From Deinococcus aquatilis DSM 23025 (lineage in GTDB: Bacteria > Deinococcota > Deinococci > Deinococcales > Deinococcaceae): 43,974 bases of DNA. The number at the start of each line of letters is the position of its first letter. Position 1 is the stretch's first letter. The DNA is taken from NCBI RefSeq assembly GCF_000378445.1, contig NZ_KB899735.1, forward strand, positions 1 through 43,974, written 5' to 3'. Shown here in pieces: positions 8,542-17,015 of the stretch. The translations under genes and the position numbers were made by a program. A model generated the notes under the pieces. The model was not told the origin of the DNA. It saw only the letters and a program-made list of their open reading frames with translations, and searched no databases.

Positions 8542-8673
8542 CGAGTCCCTGCCTCCGCCGGTTGACCACGTCAGACCTAAAAACAGCATTGGGCTGTCAG
8601 TGACCACACCCTAAGCACCGACCAGGGCCAGGATGACTACCCAACCCACCACCATGATCATAAACTAGCGTGG

Positions 8674-8895
8674 ATGGAACAGGCTGTCGTGCAGCGCGAG
8701 GACACGGGTCTTGAAAAACATGCCCACTCCCATCTGCTGCGGCACAGGTTCGAGAGATTGATGCTTGACCGAGGGCTACCCATTGATCAGGTGCGAAAGT
8801 TTCTGAGATATCGCAACGTTGCGACGACCCAGATCTACATGGAGACGAGTACCAGTCACCTGGGCCGGATCGACCTTACAGCCTTGGAACGGTAA
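8674..8895 (+). pseudogene. Tyrosine recombinase C-terminal remnant
   Basis: About 70 residues match the end of XerC/XerD-like integrases: the catalytic HLLRH box (HSHLLRHRFERLMLDRG), IDQVRKFLRYRNVATTQIY and the nucleophile Tyr in QIYMETS. The core-binding domain and the first catalytic Arg are absent upstream, so it cannot work alone. A separate piece from the front of an integrase catalytic domain lies at 27048-27160. These are probably relics of integration events. Confidence 0.7.
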
Positions 8896-9100
8896 TGGAT
8901 GGATGTCCGACCCGCTTGCCCCCAGCGTTGGCTGCCCTCGCTAGATCAGTCCAGAATGCAATGAGCACCGGCCCTGATTGAAGTCGTAGGTGAGTGAAGT
9001 TGCAGAGCAGACAACAACACTGATGTTGCCGATCGCTCCCCAGACGCCTCTGGTACTGCCAGACAGATGTATTCGGTGTTGCGGCGGAGCCATGACCAAC

Positions 9101-9129
9101 TTGACTTCCTCAATGAGTGATCGTACACT
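9101..9129 (+). promoter_or_regulatory. Sigma-A promoter of the tetR gene (leaderless)
   Basis: TTGACT (9101-9106) and TACACT (9124-9129) are separated by exactly 17 bp, and the ATG follows six bases after the -10 box. Transcription should begin at or beside the A of the start codon, giving a leaderless mRNA. Confidence 0.75.
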
Positions 9130-9134
9130 CACTA
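9114..9134. promoter_or_regulatory. TetR operator overlapping its own promoter
   Basis: TGAGTG-N6-CACTCA forms an inverted repeat (9114-9131) covering the spacer and the -10 box. Binding there would block RNA polymerase, which fits TetR autorepression. A related site precedes the oxidoreductase gene at 9735-9752. Confidence 0.65.
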
Positions 9135-9135
9135 C

Positions 9136-9693
9136 ATGCTTCCAACTGTTACTCTCTCTACTGCGGAAGCCCGGCGAGAAACTGTCATCAGGAGCGCCGT
9201 GACTGTCTTTGCTCGTTCGGGCTACCTCGGTACTCCTGTTAGCGCTATTGCTGAGCACGCACAGATCTCGACCGCCTACGTCTTCAAGTTGTTTCCCCGC
9301 AAGGAGGACCTGTTTGTCGCGGCCCTGGGACGCTGCTTCAATCTCATTCAGAACGCCCTCGAAACTGGGGCTGCCGCCGTATCCGATCAGACCCCTGAGT
9401 CCATCCTGGCCGCGATGGGCCGCGCCTACGCCGCCCTCATCGCCGACCGTTCCCTGCTGATGTTGCAGGTCCATGCCCAGTCGGCCACAACGGTGCCAGA
9501 GATTGCCGCCTCACTGCGGGATGGCCTCGGGCAGATCGTCAGCTTTGTCAAGGCCCGGTCACTGGCACCAGACGAGGCTGTTCAGCAGTTCATCGCTTAT
9601 GGTCAGCTCTGCCACCTGATTACAGTCGCCAACCTGGACGATGACGCCACCGATTGGTCCCGTCTGCTTACCAAGGGTATTCAGCATTTTTAA
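9136..9693 (+). CDS. TetR/AcrR-family transcriptional regulator
   Basis: The product (185 aa) is a one-component repressor. Residues about 12-58 form the TetR helix-turn-helix (RRETVIRSAVTVFARSGYLG, then ISTAYVFKLFPRKEDLF). The C-terminal helices form a ligand pocket of unknown specificity. Transcription is probably leaderless. The gene lies 95 bp ahead of a quinone-oxidoreductase-like gene on the same strand, and similar operator half-sites precede both. It therefore likely controls itself and that enzyme, released by an electrophile or other small molecule. Confidence 0.9.
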   Translation: MLPTVTLSTAEARRETVIRSAVTVFARSGYLGTPVSAIAEHAQISTAYVFKLFPRKEDLFVAALGRCFNLIQNALETGAAAVSDQTPESILAAMGRAYAALIADRSLLMLQVHAQSATTVPEIAASLRDGLGQIVSFVKARSLAPDEAVQQFIAYGQLCHLITVANLDDDATDWSRLLTKGIQHF

Positions 9694-9734
9694 CTGAACG
9701 CCACAGGTCAGGCGGTTTCTTCCATCTCATCTAG

Positions 9735-9752
9735 TGAGTGACTGATCAAGCA
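9735..9752. promoter_or_regulatory. Second TetR operator, upstream of oxidoreductase
   Basis: TGAGTG-N6-CAAGCA has the same half-site and spacing as the perfect operator at 9114-9131, with two changes in the right half. TAGTGAGTG (9732-9740) is the reverse complement of CACTCACTA at 9126-9134. It lies 36 bp before the oxidoreductase start. Confidence 0.5.
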
Positions 9753-9787
9753 CAATTCGCCCTCGCCATTTCACCAGGAGAATAGCC

Positions 9788-10840
9788 ATGACCCAGACCC
9801 TGCACCCTACGCGCTCCACCCGGATTACCGAAGTGGTCCTCCCTGGACTCGTCGAACCCACTGGTCTCCAGATTCAGCAACGGACCTTGCCCGCACCGGC
9901 AGCGGGACAAGTGCTGGTGCAGGTGGAGGCGAGCGGCGTCTCGTTCGCGGAACAGGGCATGCGGCGAGGCCGCTATCCGGGCCAGCCAAAGTTTCCCTTC
10001 GTTCCTGGTTATGACCTCGTCGGCACCGTACGTGAGGTGGGAACCGGAGTGGACCGGGCCATGATCGGCACCCGGGTCGCCGTTGCCACCAAGACCGGGG
10101 GCTGGGCCACGTACGCGCTGGTGGCCGCCATCGATCTGGTGTCGGTGCCCTCAAGCGTTGACCCCGCTGAGGCCGAGACAGTCATCGTCAACGGCGTTAC
10201 CGCCTGGCAGATGCTCCACCGCAGTGCACAGGCGAAACCCGGTCAGACGATCCTGGTACACGGAGCCAATGGCGGTGTAGGCAGCATCCTTGTGCAACTG
10301 GCCCGGCACGCTGGCATACGGGTGATCGGCACAGCGTCTCCCCGCCATCACTCCGCCCTGCGTGAACTGGGAGTGGAACCCATCGATTACAACACCCCCG
10401 ATCTCAATGCGCAGATCCGCCGTCTGGCCCCGGACGGTGTGGACGCCGCTTTCGATCATCTGGGGCTGAACAGTGCCCGGCGCTCCTTTGACCTGTTGGC
10501 CAGAGGCGGCACCCTGGTCGCGTACGGCATGGCCGCCGACCTGAACGAGGAAGGCTCCATGCTCCCGATGTTTCTCAAGATGGTCGGTCAGATCCTCGTC
10601 TGGACCGCGTTGCCCAACGGTTGCCGGGCCTCGTTCTATGACTTCTGGAGCGGGAAGACCATCACTCCCAGGGTTTTCCGCAGGCGTCAACACGAGGATC
10701 TTAGCCGGGTGTTGGACCTGCTTGCTCAGGGCGTGATCACCCCATACATCGCCGCTCGCTTCCCGCTGAATGAGGTGGTGCAGGCAATGGAACTCGCCGA
10801 ATCCCGTACGGTGATGGGCAAGGTCGTGCTTATTCCCTGA
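9788..10840 (+). CDS. Zinc-free MDR quinone oxidoreductase-like enzyme
   Basis: The product (350 aa) is a medium-chain dehydrogenase/reductase of the quinone oxidoreductase branch, predicted to reduce quinones or enones with NADPH in the cytoplasm. The N-terminal GroES-like part has GQVLVQVEASGVSFAE and PFVPGYDLVG. The nucleotide-binding fold shows VHGANGGVGSILVQLA. No structural-zinc Cys cluster is present, as expected for this branch. AGGAG lies just before the ATG. Its neighbour is a TetR regulator with a shared operator, so induction by a toxic substrate is likely. Confidence 0.85.
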   Translation: MTQTLHPTRSTRITEVVLPGLVEPTGLQIQQRTLPAPAAGQVLVQVEASGVSFAEQGMRRGRYPGQPKFPFVPGYDLVGTVREVGTGVDRAMIGTRVAVATKTGGWATYALVAAIDLVSVPSSVDPAEAETVIVNGVTAWQMLHRSAQAKPGQTILVHGANGGVGSILVQLARHAGIRVIGTASPRHHSALRELGVEPIDYNTPDLNAQIRRLAPDGVDAAFDHLGLNSARRSFDLLARGGTLVAYGMAADLNEEGSMLPMFLKMVGQILVWTALPNGCRASFYDFWSGKTITPRVFRRRQHEDLSRVLDLLAQGVITPYIAARFPLNEVVQAMELAESRTVMGKVVLIP

Positions 10841-10902
10841 AGCTGTAGCTGAGTTCCAATCAAGATTCCAACTGACTTGGCTTGATCAGCGCGTTCAGAC
10901 CG

Positions 10903-10908
10903 TAACAT
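10903..10908 (+). promoter_or_regulatory. -10 element of parAB promoter
   Basis: TAACAT lies seven bases before the parA ATG and there is no Shine-Dalgarno sequence, again a leaderless layout. A possible TTGATC -35 at 10882 has only 15 bp spacing. Confidence 0.4.
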
Positions 10909-10915
10909 AGGGACA

Positions 10916-11692
10916 ATGAAGGTATTGACGTTTTTCAATCATGTGGGCGGGGCCATGAAATCCAGCCTCACACGGGAAGTGGCGTTCGCCATGGGGGCCC
11001 TGGGACAACGGGTGCTCATGATCGACCTGGATCCTCAAGCAAACCTGTCTTCCTGGGCTGGGGTCTATACGGAGGACCTGTCCCAAACAGTGCATGACAC
11101 CGCCGTGGATGACGCGCCTCTCCCCTCCCCTGTCCGGACCCATGGCGTTGACCTGATACCCAGCAACGTACTGCTCTCGCTGGTAGAAGGACGCATGCTC
11201 GGCACGATTGGGGCTCAGATGAATCTGAGGGCGCATCTCCAGGAAGAAATGACTGACCGCTACGACGTGGTCTTGATTGATTCTCCACCGAGCCTGGGAC
11301 AACTTGCCGTACTGGGCGCAATTGCAGCCGATCACCTGATCGTACCTGTCCCCACTGAGGAAAAAGGCGTGCTGGGCCTCAAAGGTCTGACACAGATGCT
11401 GCCAGCTTACCGGAAACTCAATCCCAGCCTCAGCGTCGCGTTGTATGTCCCGACGCGTTTCGATACCCGCAATTCCCATGACCGCGAGATGTTGGCGTTC
11501 TACCAGGAAAATTTGCGTCCCCTGGCTTCACCTGTCCCTCTGCGTGCTGTGTGGAAGGATGCACAACTCGCCCGCCAGCCCCTGTCGCTCTATGATCCAC
11601 GGAGTGAGGCCAACGGACACGTGATCAGGGTGACGAATGAGATCATCACTGCCGTAGGGTTGCCTGTGGAGGTGCGCCGTGGCGAAAGCTAA
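10916..11692 (+). CDS. parA: ParA partition ATPase
   Basis: The product (258 aa) is a ParA/Soj-type ATPase that moves ParB-bound plasmid copies across the nucleoid. The P-loop region is NHVGGAMKSSLTRE. The usual deviant Walker A KGGVGKT is altered so that the signature Lys is Val, while the phosphate-binding Lys remains. MIDLDPQANLSSW and VLIDSPPSLGQLA are the next conserved blocks. There is no N-terminal helix-turn-helix, so it is the short type. It overlaps parB by 14 bp, so the two are co-translated. The signature-Lys change is unusual and bears on ATPase activity. Confidence 0.9.
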   Translation: MKVLTFFNHVGGAMKSSLTREVAFAMGALGQRVLMIDLDPQANLSSWAGVYTEDLSQTVHDTAVDDAPLPSPVRTHGVDLIPSNVLLSLVEGRMLGTIGAQMNLRAHLQEEMTDRYDVVLIDSPPSLGQLAVLGAIAADHLIVPVPTEEKGVLGLKGLTQMLPAYRKLNPSLSVALYVPTRFDTRNSHDREMLAFYQENLRPLASPVPLRAVWKDAQLARQPLSLYDPRSEANGHVIRVTNEIITAVGLPVEVRRGES

Positions 11693-12686
11693 ACGGCCAA
11701 CACTCAGCAATTCACTGGCAGAATTGGTGGGAGAGGCTTCGTTGACAGCCCAAGCTCCAGTAGCCCCTGATGAGCGGGTCACGGAACTGCCGCACGACGT
11801 TCTAGAGCCAAACCCCTATCAGCCTCGACGTCACTTCGACCAGACGGCACTGGAACAGTTGGCGTTCTCCATTTCGACTCACGGACTATTGCAACCCCTG
11901 TTGGTGAGGCCCGTAGCGGATGGCCGCTACCAGATCGTTGGCGGAGAGCGGCGGTGGCGAGCTGTACAGTTGATGTCAAATCCAGAACAGCCTTTGACCG
12001 TAGAAGGCCGCCTGCTGGTCTGGAACAAAGACACTCAACGTCTTCCAGTCGTGATTCGGGAAGTACCGGACGAAGAGATGCGGGTTCTGGCCGCCGTAGA
12101 GAATCTACAGCGAACAGACCTGAATGTGATTGATGAGGTTGACGCGACGGTTGCGCTAATCAGCGCTGCGCTGGGCATCTCTGAAGACGAGGTGTCCTCA
12201 ACCCTGTCCCGTCTGGTAAGGACGCCTGATGAAGCTCAGGTGCAGGCCTTGGACACCTTGTTCGGCCAGTTAGGTCGGGGTGGCTGGAAAAGCTTTTTCA
12301 AGAACAAACTGCGGATCAGGCGTCTACCTTCGGAGGTGCTGACTGCCATGCGGGAACAGGGTTTAGATTACCGGAAGGCGACCCTCCTGGGCTCAAGTAA
12401 CAACGAGGAACAGCGGCGGGAACTGCTGGCAATGGCACTCCAAGGAGCGTCCCTTGAAACGCTGGATGGAGAGCTTAAACGGCGATCTCAACCTGAAGAA
12501 ACTGCCCCGCTGAAGGCTCTGGAATTGAGCCGCGCCGTGGGGCGCAAGCTGGCGAGTAAGACCGTGGTGACAGGCCTGAGTGCAAGCCGTCAGAAACGAT
12601 TGGAACGTCTGCTGACGCAGCTCAATCAACTCTTTGATGAACAGGAGAATGAAGAGCGGGGGAGAGGGCGTAAAACGGAAATCTGA
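11679..12686 (+). CDS. parB: ParB centromere-binding partition protein
   Basis: The product (335 aa) starts at GTG 11679 inside the parA end. The ParB/Spo0J domain is plain: NPYQPRRHFD, GLLQPLLVRP, the GERRWRA motif that binds CTP in this family, and ENLQRTDLN. A central helix-turn-helix region follows (AALGISEDEVSSTLSRLV). The C-terminal coiled segment (KRLERLLTQLNQLFDEQENE) suits dimerisation. It would load on a parS site. I found no canonical parS in the window. Confidence 0.92.
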   Translation: MAKAKRPTLSNSLAELVGEASLTAQAPVAPDERVTELPHDVLEPNPYQPRRHFDQTALEQLAFSISTHGLLQPLLVRPVADGRYQIVGGERRWRAVQLMSNPEQPLTVEGRLLVWNKDTQRLPVVIREVPDEEMRVLAAVENLQRTDLNVIDEVDATVALISAALGISEDEVSSTLSRLVRTPDEAQVQALDTLFGQLGRGGWKSFFKNKLRIRRLPSEVLTAMREQGLDYRKATLLGSSNNEEQRRELLAMALQGASLETLDGELKRRSQPEETAPLKALELSRAVGRKLASKTVVTGLSASRQKRLERLLTQLNQLFDEQENEERGRGRKTEI

Positions 12687-12707
12687 TGCCTTTTACAAGG
12701 GAGCAAT

Positions 12708-12737
12708 GAGGGTGGTCTTCATATGAAGACCACCCTC
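12708..12737 (+). terminator. 30-bp perfect palindrome after parB
   Basis: GAGGGTGGTCTTCAT is followed at once by its exact reverse complement, giving a 15-bp stem with no loop bases. The following sequence, TTGATCTTCAG, has no T-run. It may be a factor-assisted terminator or a protein-binding site. Its location 22 bp after parB also makes it a candidate centromere-like site. Confidence 0.5.
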
Positions 12738-13060
12738 TTGATCTTCAGTCAACAGTACAAAAGAGACAGATATGACAGCCCAAACCGTTGGTAGGGGCCG
12801 ACACAAATGTGGGTCAGGGTTATGTTGAAGGGCACATCTTTTTGACGGACGAGCCGCAGAGGGGCAGGGAGGTAAATCTATACGTCTGTGCCAAAGTCTG
12901 TACCCCGAATAGCCACGTTCACCAAGGGTGAGGGAAACCCAAACCTATTCTGCCATTGACACAGTTGTAGAAGCGGGCAAGATCGAACCCCTCCTCATGG
13001 GTTGGGAGCAAAACCGTGCCTAAGCCTCAACGCACCGTTTCTTACTGGCTGATTCAGCTT
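12738..13060. other. Intergenic region after parB, nothing recognised
   Basis: No convincing gene, repeat or RNA is seen. The sequence is of mixed composition without a long open frame. Confidence 0.4.
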
Positions 13061-13570
13061 CTACAGCTCAACTGAACCATAGTAATTGACTTCATAGTCC
13101 TGAAAGCTGTAGAGCTGCTCGTTGATGTCTGAGGCAATCTGACCCAGAAAAGCGTCGAGATCATTGAAGAGGAATTCGCAATAGCCCCCCTCGTGGGTGA
13201 ACTTGTTGATTGTTGAAGTAGGAAGGTCAAGAAACAGGTAATTTCCAGCTCCATCTGCCGCGAAAGGGAGCCAATCCGGACGCCACGCCTCTGGGGAGTT
13301 GTCTGGCATGAAGGCCACCCTCAACATCTGCGTCGCAGCCAGAATCTCAGTGGCCGGAACGATAAGCCAAGTCTGGAAAAAGTACAGCCAGTCGGGAAAC
13401 CCGTCGTGTCTGGCATACAGCAAACTCAGATCAGAGGGTAACTGCCGGTGGAAAAACTTCCCAATCTGTTCCCATAGCAAGGTGTCCACCGGTTCAGGCA
13501 GGTCATCACTCTGGACACCGACAGAGTCCAGCCAGCGCTCAATTACTTCGAGATGCTCTACGAGATTCAC
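13061..13570 (-). CDS. SMI1/KNR4 (SUKH) family protein
   Basis: The product (169 aa) begins at GTG and carries the SUKH fold signature: LPSDLSLLYARHDGF near residue 40, then the diagnostic WLPFAADGAGNYLFLDL near residue 100, and an acidic end. SUKH proteins are frequent immunity proteins against polymorphic toxins delivered between bacteria. No toxin gene adjoins, so its partner is unknown. It fits the cluster of orphan immunity-like genes in this segment. Confidence 0.8.
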   Translation of the reverse strand: MNLVEHLEVIERWLDSVGVQSDDLPEPVDTLLWEQIGKFFHRQLPSDLSLLYARHDGFPDWLYFFQTWLIVPATEILAATQMLRVAFMPDNSPEAWRPDWLPFAADGAGNYLFLDLPTSTINKFTHEGGYCEFLFNDLDAFLGQIASDINEQLYSFQDYEVNYYGSVEL

Positions 13571-14065
13571 AGGTTGGACACCACCTTCAGGAAATATTTT
13601 TGAGATCTATCACTTTAACTGTTTTGCTGCCACCCAGATCAATGGTCATAAGGTGAAGATTTTGGCCTCCATTGCTGTTGGTCAGCCCGTCCAGAGGTTC
13701 TGGTTATCTGAAGCGGGACTTCAGAGCAGGCTGGAAGCTCGCGGCTCTGGTGGAGGACGGATGGCCCGGGGCCTGAGGGAGTACCAACCGCTCAAAGCAG
13801 GCGTGGTTGCTGTGAGCATGATCGGAATTCACCTACAAGTCAGAGGTAAGGGTCTTTATACGCTCACCAGTTTGTCGCGATTATAGGAGCCGTACGCCCA
13901 GCAGAGCGGGATTAGGTTAGGTGGCAACGTAGGGGATTCAGGAGAAGTATGGCATCTGAAAAGGCGGTGACGTAGCTGTAGTTCAAAAGCGGCAGCCGCT
14001 GAAAGATGACATAAAGCTGTATGACCGTACATATAAAAAAACGTGCGCCATCAGCTGCTGTTGCG
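13571..14065. other. Intergenic region, nothing recognised
   Basis: A frame on the plus strand crosses 13604-13886, but it is only the continuation of the shadow of the SMI1 gene and has no start or recognisable residues. No RNA or transposon end is seen. Confidence 0.4.
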
Positions 14066-14713
14066 TTAAAGAGGAGACGGGTCAAGATTGAATTGGCCCC
14101 CACGCAGCTGACTGTGTTGGAGACGCCGATGGACGTCATCGCGAATAAAGACGCTGCCCACTCGCCAGGGCACCCGGAAGAAAGGGGGCAGCTGTTCTGA
14201 CCCTGGCACGAAGACCAGATCGTCTCTCTCGGTGGGCCGACGCGCCTTGATGGTCTTGAGCGGGGCGACCGCGTATAGAAGAACATCTGGTCGGGTCTGC
14301 TTCAACAATTCGTCACGGGTGAGTTGCAGTAGGGCGCTTGAGCCATACATCACCACCTTCACGGGAAGCTGGCAGCAGGATTCGCAGATCTCCTGATCAA
14401 AGTCGGCCATGAACGCTGAACCGACCACCAGGCAAGGGGCATCGCTGTCAAAGATGTCCGCATGTTGAAACACCTCGGCAGCGGCAAAAGCAATGAGTGG
14501 CTTGGAGACGCGCTCTGGGGTCTTGATCAACGCGAAGCTGCTGCTGTGAGCCTGCGCCGCGGCCAAGGTGGTTAACCCGGCATGGATGTTGAGCTGGGGA
14601 TCTTGTTCATCACGCTTCAGCCCAAGGCGCTCCAATAACTCAACGGAATCCCCGGTGAGTTGCCAGATGGGTTGCAGGTCAGCCTCTGCTGCCTGACGAG
14701 GGTGGCTCAACAC
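14066..14713 (-). CDS. Immunity-like hypothetical protein
   Basis: The frame is open from 14854, but a GTG at 14713 preceded by AGAGG is a better start, giving 215 aa. It opens with helices (IWQLTGDSVELLERLGLK), continues with ICESCCQLPVKVVMYG, and ends with EQLPPFFRVPWRVGSVFI..QLRGGQF. The end block also occurs at the end of the partial gene just upstream, so the two are tandem relatives. The C-terminal pattern (Phe-rich strand, then a helix such as DDVHRRLQHSQLRG) resembles DUF1629/Imm11-type immunity proteins. I assign that only tentatively. Confidence 0.5.
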   Translation of the reverse strand: MLSHPRQAAEADLQPIWQLTGDSVELLERLGLKRDEQDPQLNIHAGLTTLAAAQAHSSSFALIKTPERVSKPLIAFAAAEVFQHADIFDSDAPCLVVGSAFMADFDQEICESCCQLPVKVVMYGSSALLQLTRDELLKQTRPDVLLYAVAPLKTIKARRPTERDDLVFVPGSEQLPPFFRVPWRVGSVFIRDDVHRRLQHSQLRGGQFNLDPSPL

Positions 14714-14748
14714 CTTGGATGACCTCTTCTTCCAGCGTCTCCCACGCC

Positions 14749-15050
14749 CTACGGTTCCGGCCAGGTGATAGGCAACTCCTGAAAGGCCACGCCACGGAAT
14801 TGACCCTGCTCGAGCAAAGCTTTGCCTTCTTCGGTTGCGAGCAGAGAGCCACACGGCCCCGTAGACACCACAAAGAACGGCGGGAGCTGTTCCGGAAGAT
14901 GAGTCGCAACAAAATTCTGATGGGTCGAAGTCGCCTCATCAAACAGAGGCAACAGCTCAAACAGATGCAGCATGTGAAACCGGATGTCTGATTCAGGATC
15001 AAAATGGGAATACCTCGCTTTTGCGGCTCTTGCGCGGGAATGCGGAAGAG
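14749..15050 (-). pseudogene. Truncated tandem relative of the 14066 gene
   Basis: A frame of about 100 residues ending at 14749 reads HFDPESDIRFHMLHLFELLPLFDEA, then EQLPPFFVVSTGPCGSLL and LLEQGQFRGVAFQ. Its final block parallels the end of the neighbouring gene (EQLPPFF..GS..QLRGGQF). No good start codon is visible upstream. The nearest ATG leaves only 74 aa, so it is probably a 5'-truncated copy. It lies 35 bp before the intact relative on the same strand. Confidence 0.45.
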
Positions 15051-15056
15051 CCGCAA

Positions 15057-15362
15057 AACCGAAGCATGCTCAAAAGCTCCATTCCCCCTACAACGTACTT
15101 TCTTCGATACTCGCTTCGCTCGGTTAATTTATAGATTAACTTCAATCTACTGAGCTCCACGTTACCCTGGCCCAGCGACTTCCCCCAACCGCCCACCAAC
15201 ATACGGGTCAACCTGACAGAACCGTTTGCCCTCAGATATTCACACCGCAAGCGCTATCTTTGCAGGGCCTCCGACGCTGTCAGGCTCAAGAATGGCTTAT
15301 CACTTCGGCCATAACGCAGAGCTGTTTTTCAGCAGGCCGCTGGTGCTACAGGCGAACAGGAG
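15057..15362. other. Intergenic region, no gene called
   Basis: An 83-codon open frame on the minus strand (14999-15250) has no ribosome-binding site or recognisable residues. An AT-rich patch at 15120-15150 contains no clear promoter. Confidence 0.35.
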
Positions 15363-16406
15363 CTATTTCAACGAGGCCATGTCGATCACGAAGCGGTACT
15401 TCACGTCGTTGTTCACCATTCGTTCGTAGGCGACGTTGATGTCCTGCATGTCAATAAGTTCGATGTCGGCCACGATGCCGTGCTCACCGCAAAAATCGAG
15501 CATCTCCTGCGTTTCGGCCACACCGCCGATGTTGCTGCCCGCCACGCTCCGGCGATGTGAAATCAGCAGGCCGCCGTGGACGCCAACAGGGTCGATGGCA
15601 CCGACGATAATCAGTTGTCCGTCGCGTTTGAGGGTACGCAGGTAAGGGTTCAGATCGTGCTTGGTCGGCACGGTGCTGAGAATAAAGTCGAAACTGCCCC
15701 GGACAGCTTTCATGGCGTCCGGATCATTGCTGATGACCACATGGTGTGCACCCAGACGCAGTCCGTCAGCGGCCTTGCCCTGCGAGGTGGTGAACAACGT
15801 GACTTCCGCCCCGAGGGCAACTGCCAGCTTGATACCCAGGTGTCCCAGTCCGCCCAATCCGACGATAGCCACGTGGTGGCCCCGGCCAATCTTCCAGTGT
15901 TTCAGCGGCGAGTACATGGTGATGCCTGCACATAACAGTGGAGCCACCGCCGGTAGCGCCAGCGAACCGGGAACACGCAGGACAAACTGTTCGGTAACCA
16001 CGATAGAGGTCGAGTATCCCCCAAAAGTCAGGTTGCCGGTGTCCTTCTCACGCGAGTTGTAGGTGGTGGTGTGCCCATTCTCGCAGTATTGCTCCAACCC
16101 TTCGGCGCAGCTCTCACAGTGCTGGCAACTGTCGATCATCACGCCCACGCCTGCCAGATCGCCCACCTGAAAGCGGCTCACCCCCTCGCCCACTGCGGTC
16201 ACCCGCCCCACGATCTCATGTCCCGGAACCAGTGGATACAGGCTGGGCCCCCACTCGCTACGGGCCTGATGAAGATCAGAGTGACAGACTCCGCTGTACA
16301 GAATCTCAAGTTGAACGTCCTGGGCGCGTAGCTCACGTCGTTCGATCTGGAAAGGGGCAAGTGGACTGTGGGCGTCCTGGGCGGCGTAGGCATTGACAGT
16401 GGGCAA
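15363..16406 (-). CDS. Zinc-dependent alcohol dehydrogenase (YahK/CAD type)
   Basis: The product (347 aa) reduces aldehydes to alcohols with NADPH in the cytoplasm. The catalytic zinc ligands are Cys41 (SGVCHSD) and His63-Glu64 (PGHE), plus a later Cys in APLLCAG. The structural zinc is held by Cys94, 97, 100 and 108 (CQHCESCAEGLEQYC). The Rossmann motif is GLGGLGHLG. The long frame opens at 16526, but TTG at 16406 with AAGAGGTG six bases upstream gives MPTVNAYAAQDAHSPLAPF, the standard start of the YahK group. Neighbours suggest no pathway. Aldehyde detoxification is the likely use. Confidence 0.88.
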   Translation of the reverse strand: MPTVNAYAAQDAHSPLAPFQIERRELRAQDVQLEILYSGVCHSDLHQARSEWGPSLYPLVPGHEIVGRVTAVGEGVSRFQVGDLAGVGVMIDSCQHCESCAEGLEQYCENGHTTTYNSREKDTGNLTFGGYSTSIVVTEQFVLRVPGSLALPAVAPLLCAGITMYSPLKHWKIGRGHHVAIVGLGGLGHLGIKLAVALGAEVTLFTTSQGKAADGLRLGAHHVVISNDPDAMKAVRGSFDFILSTVPTKHDLNPYLRTLKRDGQLIIVGAIDPVGVHGGLLISHRRSVAGSNIGGVAETQEMLDFCGEHGIVADIELIDMQDINVAYERMVNNDVKYRFVIDMASLK

Positions 16407-17015
16407 GAAGAACACCTCTTGTGATCGCTGCCCTGAGGCAGTGGAGAGAAATGAGAGAGCCACGAAACGAGACGAAGTATGGCATAACCAGCGCTGGAGC
16501 AACCCCAACGAAAGATGAAAGAGCATCTGCTGGACGCAGCGATCTCAATTACTCGTGGGATTGGGGAAGACCCGGCTTGGTCCCTGGTGGCCAAAGAGGA
16601 CAGGCAGCACGGGGTGTTGTAAAGCCCTCATGACTGGGAGTGAAGAGAGCGGCAGGCAGGCAAAGGGGAAGGCTTGTGCGGTGAAGAACGAGGATTCAGG
16701 CTGCTATTTGATTCCAACATGGCTTCGGCACAGGCTGGTCAGAGGCCGTTTTCACCCAGACTTCTGACAATGGCAATGCCGGGAGTTCTTCCTGGAGTCA
16801 CAGGAGCCTCTGCTTCCCGGGCTTGCACAGCGTGAGGGGAGACCAGGTGATCCACACCAGCCAGGCTGAGGCTGCCCAGAGATGATGAGCAACGGACCCG
16901 GACGTGTACGAGAAGCCGTATTCAGCAAGAGCGTGGGCCATCAGGCGGCCTGATCGCTCAGGCCAATAAAACCCACCTGAGGGGGATAGAGGAGAGCATG
17001 TGAAGCTCCTGTCAA
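16407..17015. other. Intergenic region, no gene seen
   Basis: Several short plus-strand frames exist, none with recognisable residues or a start signal. No RNA gene or transposon end was recognised in these 600 bases. Confidence 0.4.

Noticed and set aside
10860..12740. Canonical parS near parAB
   Set aside because: No TGTTTCACGTGAAACA-like 16-mer was found. Only the unrelated 30-bp palindrome is present.
16421..16767. Small plus-strand frames upstream of the alcohol dehydrogenase
   Set aside because: No start signal or family residues. The TTG start at 16406 already explains the frame on the other strand.
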